Shown here piece by piece: positions 49,342 through 58,040 of a DNA stretch of 64,000 bases. The first letter of the stretch is position 1; each line of letters opens with the position of its first letter. The stretch is from JACDCA01 sp963810305 (GTDB lineage Bacteria > Acidobacteriota > Vicinamibacteria > Vicinamibacterales > 2-12-FULL-66-21), in assembly GCA_963810305.1 (NCBI GenBank), contig CAWEMY010000017.1, forward strand, positions 186,001 to 250,000, in the 5' to 3' direction. Both the position numbers and the translations under genes were made by a program. The notes under the pieces are model-generated. The model saw nothing but the letters and a program-made list of their open reading frames with translations. It did not search any database and had not been told where the DNA came from.

Positions 49342-49363
49342 TGAACGCTTGCTCATACGTTCA
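49342..49363. promoter_or_regulatory. operator-like inverted repeat TGAACG-N10-CGTTCA
   Basis: Perfect 6-bp arms just downstream of the -10 box and 6 bases before the regulator ATG. It resembles the TGAAC...GTTCA repeats bound by SmtB/CadC/ArsR-family metal sensors, so autoregulation by the adjacent gene is likely. Confidence 0.72.
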
Positions 49364-49369
49364 CAGGTT

Positions 49370-49657
49370 ATGCGGCCCGCTCACGTCGAATCCGTGGCAG
49401 AAACGTTTCGGATGCTCGGCGATCCGACCCGCGTGCGGATCCTTGACGTCCTCGCGTCCGGAGAGCTGTGCGTCGGCGATCTCGCCAGGGCCGTGGGCAT
49501 CAGTGAATCCGCCGTTTCTCACCAGCTGCGTCTGCTCCGGACGCTGCGACTCGTCCGCGTCCGCCGCGAGGGACGCCAGGCGTACTACGCCGTCGACGAC
49601 CACCACATCCTCGAGCTGCTCAACCAGGCGCGCACGCACGTCGAGGAGGGCTCGTGA
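49370..49657 (+). CDS. ArsR/SmtB-family metal-responsive repressor
   Basis: About 95 residues of winged helix: AETFRMLGDPTRVRILDVLA, SGELCVGDLARAVGISESAV, SHQLRLLRTLRLVRVRREGR and YYAVDDHHILELLNQARTHV. The ELCVGDLA helix contains the alpha-3 Cys, and the C-terminal DDHH...H helix could form the alpha-5 zinc site. I use ATG 49370 because the operator covers the alternative TTG at 49349. The stop overlaps the P-ATPase start. Confidence 0.94.
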   Translation: MRPAHVESVAETFRMLGDPTRVRILDVLASGELCVGDLARAVGISESAVSHQLRLLRTLRLVRVRREGRQAYYAVDDHHILELLNQARTHVEEGS

Positions 49658-51768
49658 GCACCTGCGCCGTGTGCGAGCTGCACGCCGAGTCCACCTTCCG
49701 CGTGGAAGGCATGGACTGTCACGAGGAGGTGAAGATCCTCGAACGGCGGCTTTCCCGCCTGTCGGGGCTCGAGTCGCTCGACGCGGACGTCCTCGGCCAG
49801 CGGCTGCGCATCAAGTATGACGCGGCGCGCCTTTCGACCGATGCAATCGCCGAAGCCGTGTCGCAGACCGGCATGCGCGCCTGGCTGGAGCACGAGCAGC
49901 CGGCGGCACCGCGCGGCGACTGGCGGCGGCACCTGGTCGTCGGCTCAGGCGTGCTCTTCGCGGCGGGCCTCGCTCTGCAATTCTTGGGCGCGCGCGTTCC
50001 GGCCTGGCCCCTGCTCGCCGCGTCCGTAGCGCTCGGCAGCGTGCCGACGTCGCGCCGCGCCCTCGCCAGCGTTCGCGCGAGGCATCTCGACATCCACGTC
50101 CTGATGATCGTCGCCGTCATTGGCGCCGTCATCCTGGGGGAATGGACCGAGGCTGCGTCGGTCGTGTTTCTTTTTGCGCTGGCCCAGCTACTCGAAGCCG
50201 GCGCAATGGAGCGGGCCCGGGGCGCGATTCGTGCGCTCATGGAGCTGGCTCCGGCCGACGCACTCGTTCGCAGGAACGGACGGCAGGAACGCATTCCCGT
50301 GGACGACGTGGCCGCCGGGGATACGGTGCTGGTAGGGCCGGGAGAGAAGATCCCGGTCGACGGGCGGGTAATTGCGGGCAGGAGTCACGTCAATCAGGCG
50401 CCGGTCACGGGCGAGTCTCTCCCAGCGGAGAAGGAAGCCGGCGACGATGTGTTCGCCGGGACGATCAACGGCCGTGGCGCGCTCGACATCGAGACCACGC
50501 GAGTGCGGCGTGACTCGACCCTCGCACGCATCATCCATCTCGTCGAACGGGCACAGGCGCAGCGTGCTCCGAGCCAGGCATTTGTCGATCGCTTCGCGCG
50601 TATCTACACACCGATCGTGCTGACACTGGCGGTTCTGGTCGCCGTGGTTCCGCCGCTGGCCGCAGACGGTGCGTGGGGCGAGTGGTTCTATCGTGCGCTC
50701 GTCCTGCTGGTCATTTCGTGCCCATGCGCTCTCGTGATCTCGACGCCGGTGTCGATCGTGTCCGGACTCGCCGCCGCGGCGCGTAAAGGAGTCCTCATCA
50801 AGGGAGGGGCGCACCTTGAAAAGCTGGCGCAGGTGACCTGCGTCGCGTTTGACAAGACCGGGACCCTCAGCCAGGGACGTCTTCACGTGCAGTCGATCAC
50901 CGCGCTGAACGGCGCGACGCCGGACGGCATTCTTGCCCGGGCAGCGGCGCTCGAGCGCCGGTCGGAACACCCGATCGGCCGCGCGATCGTGGAGCGCGCG
51001 GAATTGCTCGGGCTGCAGATCCCGGAGAGCTCCGGTTTTCGCGCGACGCCCGGGCGCGGCGCCGAGGCTATCGTCGACGGCGTTCCGGTGATGGCCGGGA
51101 GCCTGCGCTTCCTGTCGGAAGCGAAACTCTCTTCAGCGGACGTCGAGCTGGCTGTCGAGACCGTGTCGAGTGCCGGTTCAACGCCCGTGCTGGTCGCCAG
51201 CGATGGTGTTGTCATCGGCGTCATTGGCGTTGCGGATGAGACTCGTCCCGGCGCCCCGGAGGCCGTCGACGTTCTGCGCGCGCAGGGCATTCGCCACATC
51301 GCAATGCTGACCGGCGATCAGCAGGCCGCGGCCCGTGCCTTCGGGCGTGCCGCGGGCGTCGATGAAGTCCGGGCGGAACTGCTCCCCGAAGACAAACTCG
51401 CCGCGGTAGGGGAGTTGCGGGCGCGCCACGGTGTAATTGCCATGGTCGGTGACGGCGTCAACGACGCCCCGGCGCTCGCCGCCGCCGACGTCGGGATCGC
51501 CATGGGCGCGGCCGGAACGGATGTCGCGCTCGAGACCGCGGACGTCGCGCTGATGGCTGACGAACTGGGGAAGATTGCCTACGCCGTCCGTCTCAGTCGG
51601 GCGACGTCGCGTAACATTCGCGCCAACATCGCGTTCTCGATTGCGTTGAAAGGCGCGTTTCTCGCGATGGCCGTGGCGGGAGTTGCGACACTGTGGATGG
51701 CGGTTGCGGCCGACATGGGCGCGTCGCTGCTGGTGATCGGGAACGCCCTGCGACTTCTCCGGGAGTAG
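49654..51768 (+). CDS. cadA: heavy-metal P1B-type ATPase (Zn/Cd/Pb exporter, CadA/ZntA type)
   Basis: A 704-residue membrane pump. The N-terminus has CAVC and a metal-binding domain with GMDCHEEVKILERRL. Membrane helices include the CPC motif in VISCPCALVISTPVSIVSGL. Other motifs: actuator TGES in APVTGESLPAEKEA, phosphorylation DKTGTLS, HP in ERRSEHPIGRAIVERA, and GDGVNDAPALAAADVGIAMG. Co-transcribed with the ArsR-type repressor, as in cad and znt systems. The specific metal is inferred from the CPC type and the context. Confidence 0.94.
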   Translation: MSTCAVCELHAESTFRVEGMDCHEEVKILERRLSRLSGLESLDADVLGQRLRIKYDAARLSTDAIAEAVSQTGMRAWLEHEQPAAPRGDWRRHLVVGSGVLFAAGLALQFLGARVPAWPLLAASVALGSVPTSRRALASVRARHLDIHVLMIVAVIGAVILGEWTEAASVVFLFALAQLLEAGAMERARGAIRALMELAPADALVRRNGRQERIPVDDVAAGDTVLVGPGEKIPVDGRVIAGRSHVNQAPVTGESLPAEKEAGDDVFAGTINGRGALDIETTRVRRDSTLARIIHLVERAQAQRAPSQAFVDRFARIYTPIVLTLAVLVAVVPPLAADGAWGEWFYRALVLLVISCPCALVISTPVSIVSGLAAAARKGVLIKGGAHLEKLAQVTCVAFDKTGTLSQGRLHVQSITALNGATPDGILARAAALERRSEHPIGRAIVERAELLGLQIPESSGFRATPGRGAEAIVDGVPVMAGSLRFLSEAKLSSADVELAVETVSSAGSTPVLVASDGVVIGVIGVADETRPGAPEAVDVLRAQGIRHIAMLTGDQQAAARAFGRAAGVDEVRAELLPEDKLAAVGELRARHGVIAMVGDGVNDAPALAAADVGIAMGAAGTDVALETADVALMADELGKIAYAVRLSRATSRNIRANIAFSIALKGAFLAMAVAGVATLWMAVAADMGASLLVIGNALRLLRE

Positions 51769-51802
51769 TCGGCCGACTCCGCGCCTTGCGGTCTGACTCT
51801 CT

Positions 51803-52513
51803 CTACGCTTTTCGGTTTGAAAAGAAATGCTCGTCGACGAAACGATCGATCGCTGCCTGCCCTGAGCCATCCACCTTTTCGAACTGAACCCCCATTCCGA
51901 TCCGGCGATCGCTCCACGCGACGCGGGATTCAGCCTCGATGTCGTTCTTCGCGCCCGGGAGCCGGAAGCGCGTCTTGATCTTCGCCCCCTCCGATAGTGG
52001 GCTCATCGTCCTGATGGCCAGCCCCCCCTTGCTGATGTTGAACGTGAGAACTGCGGCAATCGTGTTGCCGAAGGTGTACGAGATCGGGATGCTGAGCAGC
52101 ACACGAGGGCTGCTCCGGCGATTGAAACTGTCCGGAAAGAGATGCGGGGCCAGTGCCGGAAGGATCTTGTCGGCGGCGCTGTACTCGTTGACATAACCGG
52201 CAACCCCCAGCGAGGCCAGGTCACGCACCTCGTCGGCCGAAGCGATAGTCCCGCTGAATACGAGGACGCTTACCCGACGGCCTTCGTCGATCTTCCGCAA
52301 CTCGCGCACCATATCGACGCCGCCTGAGTTCGCGAGCCGGAGGTCCATCACGACCAGGTCGATCTCCGCCAGGTCCTGGCGGAACCGGGTCAGCAGCTCG
52401 GCGGCCGTCTTGACAGGTACCGGTGTGTGCCCCGCGCCTGACAGTGCCTTCGCGAAGCGGTCACGAACGAAGGCGGTGTCGTCGGCAACGATGACCCGCT
52501 TGCTTGTATGCAC
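51803..52513 (-). CDS. response regulator receiver-PilZ domain protein
   Basis: 236 residues. Receiver domain with acidic pocket and phospho-Asp (VIVADDTAFVRDRF, DLVVMDLRLANSG) and the Lys region (GYVNEYSAADKILPAL). A PilZ-like domain follows: RRSSPRVLLSIPISYTFGNT and NISKGGLAIRT, ending RIGMGVQFEKVD. PilZ domains often bind c-di-GMP, though here the RxxxR and D/NxSxxG pattern is only partly met. The pairing suggests phosphorylation plus second-messenger input. Transcribed divergently from the LysW-like gene. Confidence 0.88.
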   Translation of the reverse strand: MHTSKRVIVADDTAFVRDRFAKALSGAGHTPVPVKTAAELLTRFRQDLAEIDLVVMDLRLANSGGVDMVRELRKIDEGRRVSVLVFSGTIASADEVRDLASLGVAGYVNEYSAADKILPALAPHLFPDSFNRRSSPRVLLSIPISYTFGNTIAAVLTFNISKGGLAIRTMSPLSEGAKIKTRFRLPGAKNDIEAESRVAWSDRRIGMGVQFEKVDGSGQAAIDRFVDEHFFSNRKA

Positions 52514-52520
52514 AGGCTAA

Positions 52521-52550
52521 TTGCAGGATTTTACAGGTTCTCGCTATAAT
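52521..52550 (+). promoter_or_regulatory. sigma-70-type promoter of lysW-like/larE
   Basis: TTGCAG at 52521-52526, 18-base spacer and a perfect TATAAT at 52545-52550, about 50 bases before the LysW-like ATG. Confidence 0.7.
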
Positions 52551-52599
52551 CCGGACTCGCGCGCAGCAAGATTCATCTTCTCGCGCAGGAGCAATTCTG

Positions 52600-52857
52600 A
52601 TGGCCACCTGTCCCGAGTGTGATGCCGACATCGACGTCGACGAATTCGACGTCGACAAAGGCGATCTGATCAGTTGCGCTGAGTGTGGAACCAACCTCGA
52701 AGTCACCAGTACCTCGCCGCTCGAGCTCGAAACCGCCGGCGACGAGGATGACGACGACGACGACGATGAAGAGGACGACGATTTCGAGGAGGAAGACGAC
52801 GCCGACGCCACCGACGACGACGAGGACGAGAAAGACACCGACGATTGGGAAGAGTGA
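52600..52857 (+). CDS. LysW-like carrier protein with acidic linker
   Basis: 85 residues. N-terminal zinc-ribbon-like CPECDADIDVDEF and ISCAECGTNLEV, as in LysW/ArgW amino-group carrier proteins. A long run of Asp and Glu follows, and the protein ends TDDWEE, close to the EDWGE terminus whose last Glu carries the amino acid in LysW. LysW itself is about 54 residues; the extra length is the acidic tract. The ATG has an AGGAG site. The stop overlaps the larE GTG. No lysX/argX partner is seen here. Confidence 0.75.
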   Translation: MATCPECDADIDVDEFDVDKGDLISCAECGTNLEVTSTSPLELETAGDEDDDDDDDEEDDDFEEEDDADATDDDEDEKDTDDWEE

Positions 52858-53717
52858 CCGACGCCTCGGCCGCCAGCGCGCGTGAGCCGCGCGCCGGCGC
52901 CAGCCTTGCCGCAAAAGAAACATCCCTCTACAACACACTCGCCGAGCTGCCGTCGATCATCATTGCGTATAGCGGCGGCGTAGACAGCGCGTTGCTCGCG
53001 TATGCGGCCAGTCGGGTCCTCGGTTCGCAAGCGCTCTGCGTCACCGCCGACAGCCCCAGCTATCCGGAGCGCCATCGCGAGATGGCCTGCGCCGTCGCGC
53101 GGCAGTTCCGCTTCAACCACGAAATCATTCACACGGCGGAAATGGCGCGGCCCGAGTACCGAGCGAATCCGGCGAACCGTTGTTACTACTGCAAACACGA
53201 GCTATACACGCACCTGTCCGCCTTGGCGCGCGAACGAGGGATCGCCGTGATCGCCGACGGGAGCAACGCCGACGATCGCGGCGACTATCGGCCCGGCCGT
53301 CAGGCCGCTCGCGAGTTCGGCGTGCGAAGCCCTCTCGACGAGGCGGGCCTGACCAAGGAAGAAATACGCGAGCTCTCGCGCGTGGCCGGCCTGCCGACCT
53401 GGGACGAGCCCGCGTCCGCCTGTCTGTCGTCGCGCATTCCGTATTTCAGCGAGGTCACCGACGAGAAGCTGCGCATGATCGAGATGGCCGAGACCGTGCT
53501 TCGCGACCTCGGCTTCAGAATCTGCCGCGTCCGCCATCATGAGACAATCGCGCGGCTCGAGTTCGGCGTCGACGAGATCGCCCGTGCGGTGGAGCCTGAG
53601 ATGGCCGAGCGGATCGATACGGCGCTGCGTGAGATCGGCTACGCCCACGTGACCGTCGACCTGCGTGGCTATCGGCTCGGCAGCCTGAACGAGGCGCTCC
53701 GCCTGCGCCCGGTCTGA
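52854..53717 (+). CDS. larE: ATP-dependent sacrificial sulfur transferase LarE
   Basis: LarE donates its own cysteine sulfur to pyridinium adenine dinucleotide intermediates in nickel-pincer cofactor synthesis. PP-loop IIIAYSGGVDSALLAYAA, VTADSPSYPERHREMACAVA, NPANRCYYCKHELYTHL, GSNADDRGDYRPGRQAAREF, and the sacrificial Cys region SACLSSRIPYFSEV are present. 287 residues from GTG 52854, overlapping the LysW-like stop. larB, larC and larA are not in the window. Confidence 0.93.
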   Translation: MTDASAASAREPRAGASLAAKETSLYNTLAELPSIIIAYSGGVDSALLAYAASRVLGSQALCVTADSPSYPERHREMACAVARQFRFNHEIIHTAEMARPEYRANPANRCYYCKHELYTHLSALARERGIAVIADGSNADDRGDYRPGRQAAREFGVRSPLDEAGLTKEEIRELSRVAGLPTWDEPASACLSSRIPYFSEVTDEKLRMIEMAETVLRDLGFRICRVRHHETIARLEFGVDEIARAVEPEMAERIDTALREIGYAHVTVDLRGYRLGSLNEALRLRPV

Positions 53718-53720
53718 TCC

Positions 53721-55938
53721 GTGCGCACGAGGCTTGCCGCGCTCGCGGTGATCTTCCTCGCCGCGCACCTCGCCTTTCTTTCACCAACCCTCGAAGATAT
53801 CGACTCGGTCAATTTCGCGCTCGGCGTCCGTCACTTCGATGTCGCGCAGCACCAGCCCCATCCGCCCGGATCGCCCGGTGTTCATCGCGCTTGGAAAAGC
53901 CAGCACGGCGGGTTTTCGCGCGTTCGGCATCCGCGGCGCTGAGTCGCGCGCGCTAGCGTTCTGGAGCGCGCTTGGCGGGGCGCTGATGCTGCCGCTGCTC
54001 GCCCTGCTATTCGAGTCGCTCGACGGCGACCGACGCCGCGCGTTCTGGGCAGCGGTCGTCGCCGCGCTTGCTCCACTGGCGTGGTTCACCGCGAGCCGGC
54101 CGATGAGCGATGTTGCCGGGCTCGCGCTGGCGGTGGCCGCGCAAGTTCTCGTCCTCCGCGCGTGGAGAGGCAAGGCCGGGGCGGCCTCGCTCATTGCCGG
54201 TGCGATCGTTGCCGGACTCGCCGCGGGGGTGCGCATCCAGACCGCCGCACTGACCGTCCCGCTGCTCGCCGTTGCACTGGTGACGGCGCCCGCAACGATT
54301 CCATTACGCGCGCGCGTTCTGACCGCAGCGGGTGCTTTGGCCGGAGTGCTGCTGTGGGGCGTTCCGCTGCTGGTGACGAGCGGAGGCCTGACGAATTACC
54401 TCGCGGCCCTCGGGTCCCAGGCCGGGGAGGATTTCGTCGGCGTCGTGATGCTGTGGACGACTCCCAAGCCTCGGGTTGCGGCTCACGCATTCGTAAATGC
54501 GTTCGTCTGGCCCTGGGGGACGCTCACTCTCGGTGCCGTCGTCGTCGCAGTGGCCGCGGCAGGCACGACGGTGTCCGCCTTGAAGACCCCGAAAGTTCTG
54601 GTGCTGCTGGCACTCGTGTTCGGACCCTACGCGGTGTTCCACCTCGTCCTGCAGGAAACACTGACGATGCGATATGCGCTGCCCTTGCTCGCGCCGGTTG
54701 CGTACCTCTTCGTGCGTGGAGCGCAGGCGTTGAGGGTCAGTCCGTTCGCCGAAATCGCCATCGTCTCAGTGGCATTGGTGTTGACGGTTCCCCAGGCGAC
54801 AGGATTCGCCAAGGGAAGTCCAGGGATCGCGGCGATGTCCGATGCGATGGCGAGCGGTGGCCGGATCGCCGGGCATGCGGGGATGCGAAGGCTCCATGAA
54901 TGGCTCGACCTCACTGTCGAACGGCCGCCCAACACGCCGAGAACGGAGTTTATGCGTGCTCCGCACGGGTTCGAGTGGCTGACGCTCGTGGAAGAGTGGC
55001 GTCGAAACCCGTCGAGCAACGTCCAGTTCGTGGCGAATCCACGCCGGACTGACTACAAGACACTGTTCGATCCCTACTCTCGCCACGAGACAACGCAGTA
55101 CCGATGGCCGTTCACGGAGTGGCCGCATCTCGGCGGCGCACGTCCGGGCGCGGTGGACCGCGTCGAGTTCTCGCCACCCGGATGGATGCTCGATCGCGGC
55201 TGGGCGGTCAGCGCGGAGGTGGCGGGAACGACCGAGGTGGAGGGCTACGGCCCGCACCGGCGCCCGAGCATTGCCTGGGTGCGCGGGCGCGACGCCGGAG
55301 CGACGTTGATGATCGGCGGACGTCATCTCGGCGGAGCGGACGAGCCGGACGCACGAGTTACGCTGGCGCTGCCCGCCTCGCAACTCGCCCAGCGGACAGT
55401 AAAGTCCGGCTTTTTCTTCGACGTCATCGAGGTGCCGGCGGGGGTGCTGAGCGGCGCCGGTTACTTGCCGCTCTCGGTCACGGCCGCGTCCGTCGTTGAA
55501 GGACGCAATGTCCGGGTCGCACTCGAGCAGTTCGACCTGCAGCCCCCCGGACGTCCCATGCTGGGAGCCGCAGAGGGTTGGCAGGAGTCTGAATACAACC
55601 GCTCGACCGGACGCGCCTGGCGCTGGGCAAGCGAACGTGCGGCTCTGTGGGTGCGGCCGGTCGAACGTGATGTGATCCTGACGATCGACGGAGAATCGCC
55701 GCTCCGGTATTTCGACACGGCCCCGGTACTCCGCGTGACGGCGGGCGGCCGCGAGGTCGCGAGGCTGTCGCCGGCCCAGGACTTCAGATGGGAGATCACG
55801 TTGCCGGCCGCCGTTCTACAAGCCGCAAACGGCACCGTCGTGCTCGAGAGCGACAAGTGGTTCGTGCCGGCTGAGCGCGAGGGCATCGCCGACCGTCGTC
55901 ACCTGGCGCTGCGCGTCTACTCGATGGCTGTCAAATGA
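53721..55938 (+). CDS. multi-spanning GT39/PMT-like glycosyltransferase (frameshift near 53872)
   Basis: Integral membrane protein of about 738 residues when joined. The N-terminus (LAALAVIFLAAHLAFLSPTL) with Asp in DIDSVNFALGVRHFDVAQHQ and the HPPGSP loop is GT-C-like. One base is lost or gained near 53872, after which VFIALGKASTAGFRAFGIRG continues. About ten membrane helices follow, then a soluble C-terminal domain (residues 450 on) rich in beta strands (VEFSPPGWMLDRGWAVSAEV, LPASQLAQRTVKSGFFFDVI). The lipid-linked donor and the acceptor are unknown. Confidence 0.83.
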
Positions 55939-55944
55939 CGCGAT

Positions 55945-56682
55945 TCAGGAAGGTTTGCGCGCCAGGCACAGCACCGACGATCCCAAAGGCATGTCCATGT
56001 AACGGAGGGCGACCGACTCGGCGGCCAGGACGCCGGTCAAGACGGCGTTGACGGGTGCTGAGGGCACGGTGATTTCTGCCGAGGACTCCTGGTGCCCGCG
56101 AACGCGCTGCAGCCATCGTGTCCCGGCGACCAGCGGCAGGATGCTGGCGTTCGTGTAGGTCAGGCGGCGGATCTCGAATCCTCCGCGTTCGAGCGCCCAG
56201 CGGAGGCGGCTGCGGGAGTACCGGCGGACCTCCCCGCCGAGGACCGAGTGATTCCCCCTCAAGCTCTCCAGCGCTGCCACATTCAGCACGAGATGCCCCC
56301 CGGCCCTGAGCACGCGAAACATCTCCGAGACGGCCGCCTTTTCAGCGGCATCGGGCAGCGCGTAGACCACGTCGAAGGAGGTGACGATGTCAAAGGCCGC
56401 ATCCGGGAAGGGAAGATCGGTGACCGATGCCTGAGCGACGCGCCGATCGCCGCGGGACGTCGCGTATTTGAGGCCCGAGAACGTCAGATCGATGCCGACG
56501 GCGTGGCCGTACTTCCGCAGGAGCTGCAGGTTGTTGCCGGTGCCGCACCCGCAATCGAGGATGTCCGGCGTCGCGTGCCCCTCCGCCGCCTGCTGCAGCA
56601 GCGGGGTGACGAACCTGCGGAAGCCGTGGAACCAGAAATGATCGCGCTCGGCGCGCGCGGTGGCTTCGAGAAGACGGTCCAT
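55945..56682 (-). CDS. class I SAM-dependent methyltransferase
   Basis: 245 residues. SAM-binding motif I ILDCGCGTGNNLQLLRKYG, VGIDLTFSGLKYATSRGDRR, DLPFPDAAFDIVTSFDVVYA and LRAGGHLVLNVAALESLRGN. The N-terminal FWFHGFRRFV motif occurs in glycan- or lipid-modifying methyltransferases. The C-terminal region is hydrophobic in places. It converges on the glycosyltransferase gene 7 bases away, so the two may act on the same surface molecule (inference only). Confidence 0.9.
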   Translation of the reverse strand: MDRLLEATARAERDHFWFHGFRRFVTPLLQQAAEGHATPDILDCGCGTGNNLQLLRKYGHAVGIDLTFSGLKYATSRGDRRVAQASVTDLPFPDAAFDIVTSFDVVYALPDAAEKAAVSEMFRVLRAGGHLVLNVAALESLRGNHSVLGGEVRRYSRSRLRWALERGGFEIRRLTYTNASILPLVAGTRWLQRVRGHQESSAEITVPSAPVNAVLTGVLAAESVALRYMDMPLGSSVLCLARKPS

Positions 56683-56773
56683 CAGCGTGTTCGTCGTTCA
56701 GATTTCAAATGTTTTGCTGTAAGCTCCATTCTACTTTCCCACAAATGAATCGCCGGGGCAGGAGAGAACCTAG

Positions 56774-57340
56774 ATGAGAGTGAGTCAGAGTGTCGTTCTG
56801 GTTGTGACATTCGCCATTGCAGCGGGCGCGTGCGCCAAGAAGAAGGTCGAGCCGCCGCCGGCTGCCACACCGCCGCCTGCAGCAGCACCGACACGCCCCA
56901 ATACCCCGCCGCCGCCCCCGCCGCCGCCTGCGAACCCGCCGACGGCAGCGCTAACCGAGGACGAGATCTTCGCGAAGACGACGCTGGAAGAGCTGAACGC
57001 GAAGAAACCGCTGGCCGATGTCTTTTTCGCGTATGACTCGGTCGAAATCTCCGAGGAAGGACGCGGCAGTCTGCAGAAGAACCTGGAGTGGCTCAAACGC
57101 TGGCCTTCGACGAAGATCAAGGTCCAGGGTCATGCCGACTCCCGCGGCACCAACGAATACAATCTCGCACTGGCCGAGCGCCGTGCCGACGCGGTTCGCG
57201 CTTACCTCGCCAGCCTCGGGCTGACCGCCGACCGTATCACGGTGGTCAGCATGGGTGAAGAGCAGTCCTTCTGCGCGGAAGAAACCGAGGCCTGCTGGCA
57301 GCAGAACCGGCGCGGCCACTTCGTCATTACGGCGAAGTAG
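56774..57340 (+). CDS. pal: OmpA/Pal-type peptidoglycan-associated lipoprotein
   Basis: 188 residues. Lipoprotein signal with lipobox (VTFAIAAGACAKKK). A long Pro-rich linker includes eight consecutive Pro, then an OmpA-like domain: VFFAYDSVEISEEGRGSLQK, IKVQGHADSRGTNEYNLALA, ERRADAVRAYLASLGLTADR and RRGHFVITAK. The peptidoglycan-binding Asp and Arg (HADSRG...NLALAERRA) are present. It would anchor the outer membrane to the wall. tolA/tolB are not adjacent. Confidence 0.92.
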   Translation: MRVSQSVVLVVTFAIAAGACAKKKVEPPPAATPPPAAAPTRPNTPPPPPPPPANPPTAALTEDEIFAKTTLEELNAKKPLADVFFAYDSVEISEEGRGSLQKNLEWLKRWPSTKIKVQGHADSRGTNEYNLALAERRADAVRAYLASLGLTADRITVVSMGEEQSFCAEETEACWQQNRRGHFVITAK

Positions 57341-58040
57341 GTCCGCAGCTTCGCACGATCTCTTCGGCGGCCGAGCGGGGATCGGCCGCCGCGATGATCG
57401 GGCGCCCGACGACGATGTAGCTGGCGCCGGCAGCAATGGCTTGCCGCGCCGTCATCGTCCTCTCCTGGTCATCCCGGGCACCGGTGTCGCTGCGAATGCC
57501 CGGTGTGACGATCGTGAATTCCTCTCCGCAGACCTGCCGGATGACTGCGGTCTCCTGCGCTGAGGCAACGACGCCATGCAGACCCGCCGAGCGGGTGAGC
57601 TTCGCCAGCCGCACGACCTGGTCGAGAACGCGCGCCGGCATCCCGGTCTCGGTCAGCGCGTCTTCGTTCATGCTCGTGAGCACGGTTACCGCGATGACGA
57701 GGGGCGTCTGTCGCCCTTCTTTTGTCGCTGTTTCACGCGCCGCAGCGCCAGCGGCCTGCATCATTCGCGTCCCGCCGGACGCATGCACATTCAGCATCCA
57801 CACCCCGAGCGACGTCGCGGCCGCGACCGCCGTCGCCACTGTGTTGGGGATGTCATGGAACTTCAAATCCAGGAAAACGCGGTCGCCACGTTCGGTCAGC
57901 GCGCGGACGATGGACGGCCCCTCGAGAGTGAAAAGGCGGCTGCCGATCTTGAAACCGCCGGCTATGCCGCGGAGGTTCTCGGCGAGTGCCAGCGCGCGGT
58001 CGCCGTTTTCGACGTCGAGCGCGACTAGGAGCTGATCCAC
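57327..58040 (-). CDS. pyrF: orotidine 5'-phosphate decarboxylase
   Basis: Last step of UMP synthesis. Motifs: LLVALDVENGDRALALAENL, FKIGSRLFTLEGPSIVRAL, catalytic DLKFHDIPNTVATAV (DxKxxD), and TPGIRSDTGARDDQERTMT with VGRPIIAAADPRSAAEEIV. The GTG at 58040 gives 237 residues and overlaps the pyrD stop by 16 bases; the open frame upstream is a pyrD shadow. Third gene of the minus-strand pyrK-pyrD-pyrF operon. Confidence 0.95.
   Translation of the reverse strand: MDQLLVALDVENGDRALALAENLRGIAGGFKIGSRLFTLEGPSIVRALTERGDRVFLDLKFHDIPNTVATAVAAATSLGVWMLNVHASGGTRMMQAAGAAARETATKEGRQTPLVIAVTVLTSMNEDALTETGMPARVLDQVVRLAKLTRSAGLHGVVASAQETAVIRQVCGEEFTIVTPGIRSDTGARDDQERTMTARQAIAAGASYIVVGRPIIAAADPRSAAEEIVRSCGPTSP

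Noticed and set aside
52461..53198. Poly-serine open frame on the minus strand
   Set aside because: It is the reverse complement of the Asp/Glu codons of the LysW-like protein and larE; no family match.
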